DNA of 60,057 nucleotides from Betaproteobacteria bacterium (GTDB lineage: Bacteria; Pseudomonadota; Gammaproteobacteria; Burkholderiales; SG8-39), in the NCBI GenBank assembly GCA_005881575.1, contig VBCA01000022.1, positions 1-60,057 of the forward strand. The letters are read 5' to 3'. The notes under the pieces were generated by a model. It was not told the DNA's origin. It worked only from the letters and a program-made list of their open reading frames with translations, and searched no databases. Positions 59,079 to 60,057 of the stretch are shown in pieces (the first letter of the stretch is position 1; every line of letters begins with the position of its first letter). A program made the translations under genes and the position numbers.

Positions 59079-59438
59079 AAATCCTCCTTTTTATCGTGCC
59101 GCCCGCGGGCTGCGCGAATCCGTAGCACAGGTTTAAATGGAACGTCGATATTGCAAGCCCTGTCCGCTCGTTCCGACCACTCCCGGAATTTCAAATCAGC
59201 GGACGCATAGATTCTATCGCCGGGAAAGTTCGAAACGCCAGCGGAAAATTCTGATAATGAGATATGCCATTTGATGCATTGGCCTACGAGAAACGGTGAC
59301 GCGCTGCACAAGCGGCTGGGCGCCCGATGCGCACTGCGAGCCGGTTGATTTAGAATGCCTCCCCTGGAATAACCACTTGCGTGCAATGTTCATGACTGTG
59401 TTCGGAAATTCCACTTGCCACCCGCCGAGGAGGTCCCT
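59079..59438. other. Divergent intergenic region, 360 bases
   Basis: This gap lies between the divergent sugar-dehydrogenase-like and metallo-beta-lactamase-fold genes. On the minus side AGGAGG (about 59085) serves the 59078 start. On the plus side AGGAGG (59429-59434) precedes the TTG at 59439, and TAGAAT at 59351-59356 is a possible -10 with no good -35. I see no RNA gene, repeat or terminator in it. Confidence 0.6.
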
Positions 59439-60057
59439 TTGAATGTTTCGCTGAACCCCCATGTTCGCATGACGCCCTGCGCGCTTTTCGCTGCGGCGCT
59501 CTTCGCCACCGCCGTATCGGCTCAGGAAGACTTCTCCAAGGTCGAGATCCAGACCGAGAAGCTCGCCGACACGGTATATATGATGACCGGCTCCGGCGGG
59601 AACCTCGGCCTCTCCGTGGGCGAGGATGCTGTGTTCGTGATCGACGACCAGTTCGCACCGCTCACGCCCAAGATCCAGGCGGCGATCGCCAAGCTCAGCT
59701 CCGAACCGGTCAAGTTCGTGCTGAACACGCACTGGCACTTCGATCACACCGGCGGTAACGAGAACCTCGGTAAGGCCGGCGCGATCATCGTCGCGCATGA
59801 GAACGTGAGAAAGCGGCTTTCGACCGAAGGGTTCATCGAGTTCTTCGGAATGAAGACCAAGCCCGAGCCGCAGATCGCGCTTCCGGTAGTGACGTTCACG
59901 CGCGACATCAGCTTCCACCTGAACGGCGACGAGCTCGTAGTGACCCACGCTCCGCGCGCCCACACCGACGGCGATAGCATGGTGCGGTTCGGTAAGAGCA
60001 ACGTTGTCCATATGGGCGACACCTTCTTCAACAAGCTCTATCCGTTCATCGACACCT
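59439..60057 (+). CDS. Exported metallo-beta-lactamase-fold hydrolase (gene cut by window end)
   Basis: At least 206 residues of an exported MBL-fold protein; the frame is open at the last base. I take TTG 59439 because AGGAGG at 59429-59434 is ideally placed four bases before it. It yields a signal peptide (NVSLNPHVRMTPCALFAAALFATAVSAQ). An in-frame ATG at 59469 would leave a short one. The zinc motif HWHFDHTGG is at about residue 97, and the second-site HTDGD follows in HAPRAHTDGDSMV. The partial nature prevents subclass assignment; it resembles periplasmic MBL hydrolases more than true beta-lactamases. Confidence 0.9.
   Translation, partial: MNVSLNPHVRMTPCALFAAALFATAVSAQEDFSKVEIQTEKLADTVYMMTGSGGNLGLSVGEDAVFVIDDQFAPLTPKIQAAIAKLSSEPVKFVLNTHWHFDHTGGNENLGKAGAIIVAHENVRKRLSTEGFIEFFGMKTKPEPQIALPVVTFTRDISFHLNGDELVVTHAPRAHTDGDSMVRFGKSNVVHMGDTFFNKLYPFIDT

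Noticed and set aside
1-60057. tRNA or rRNA genes, phage genes, insertion sequences
   Set aside because: I looked for cloverleaf-like gaps, transposase motifs and structural phage proteins and saw none; a covariance scan was not possible here.

Overview
This 60 kb window looks like a chromosomal segment of a high-GC betaproteobacterium, probably close to Burkholderiales. The evidence is syntenic: a class I polyhydroxyalkanoate locus (phaC-phaB-phaB-phaR, then a thiolase), the surE-pcm-nlpD-rpoS run, an rpfE-recJ-...-prfB-lysS run next to lolCD, a Bug-type tricarboxylate-transporter receptor, and selU/selD. I see no prophage, insertion sequence, tRNA, rRNA or CRISPR array. Both edge genes are cut by the window.

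Layout. 1-3352: end of an MFS transporter, a Bug receptor, a 2-pyrone-4,6-dicarboxylate-hydrolase-like amidohydrolase and a LuxR-type regulator, probably for uptake and catabolism of an organic acid. 3612-10187: PHB synthesis (phaC, two phaB, phaR, thiolase) interrupted by rimO. phaR is broken by an internal frameshifting deletion. 10217-13334: patatin, MarC, EamA and glycine-zipper proteins. 13433-21920: lysS, a GIY-YIG nuclease, prfB with its programmed frameshift, KTSC and cyclophilin-like proteins, recJ, an rpfE-like gene, lolC and lolD. 21975-23367: small accessory genes flanked by sites that look like integron attC sites. 23472-31147: DUF2062, comEC, an unknown gene, two hydrolases (one a large exported lipase-like protein) and MtfA. 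31150-34298: EamA and relA. 34375-35453: small proteins without assigned function, including two tandem paralogues. 35748-39101: surE-pcm-nlpD-rpoS, all overlapping. 39103-45735: an HD protein and a tightly overlapping MoxR-DUF58-transglutaminase-MltB-VUT operon. 45822-55923: deacetylase, sugar dehydrogenase, an unknown protein, persulfide dioxygenase-rhodanese fusion, selU/selD, tesA and a YbbAP-type ABC system. 55934-60057: a palindromic repeat, rmuC, a second sugar-dehydrogenase-like protein and a truncated metallo-beta-lactamase-fold protein.

The most unusual feature is a family of short dispersed repeats, six loci and nine half-units, confined to 8954-21965. Three loci are inverted pairs, each joining one 'A' arm and one 'B' arm; three are single arms. 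The repeats abut genes so closely that they supply the rimO stop codon, the lysS start codon and the stop codon of the GIY-YIG nuclease gene. That nuclease gene is bracketed by repeats on both sides, which suggests (not proven) a REPIN/RAYT-like partnership with a GIY-YIG nuclease in the transposase role. Other points to check are the phaR deletion, the attC-like hairpin at 22323-22392, and the paralogous small proteins at 34.4-34.9 kb.
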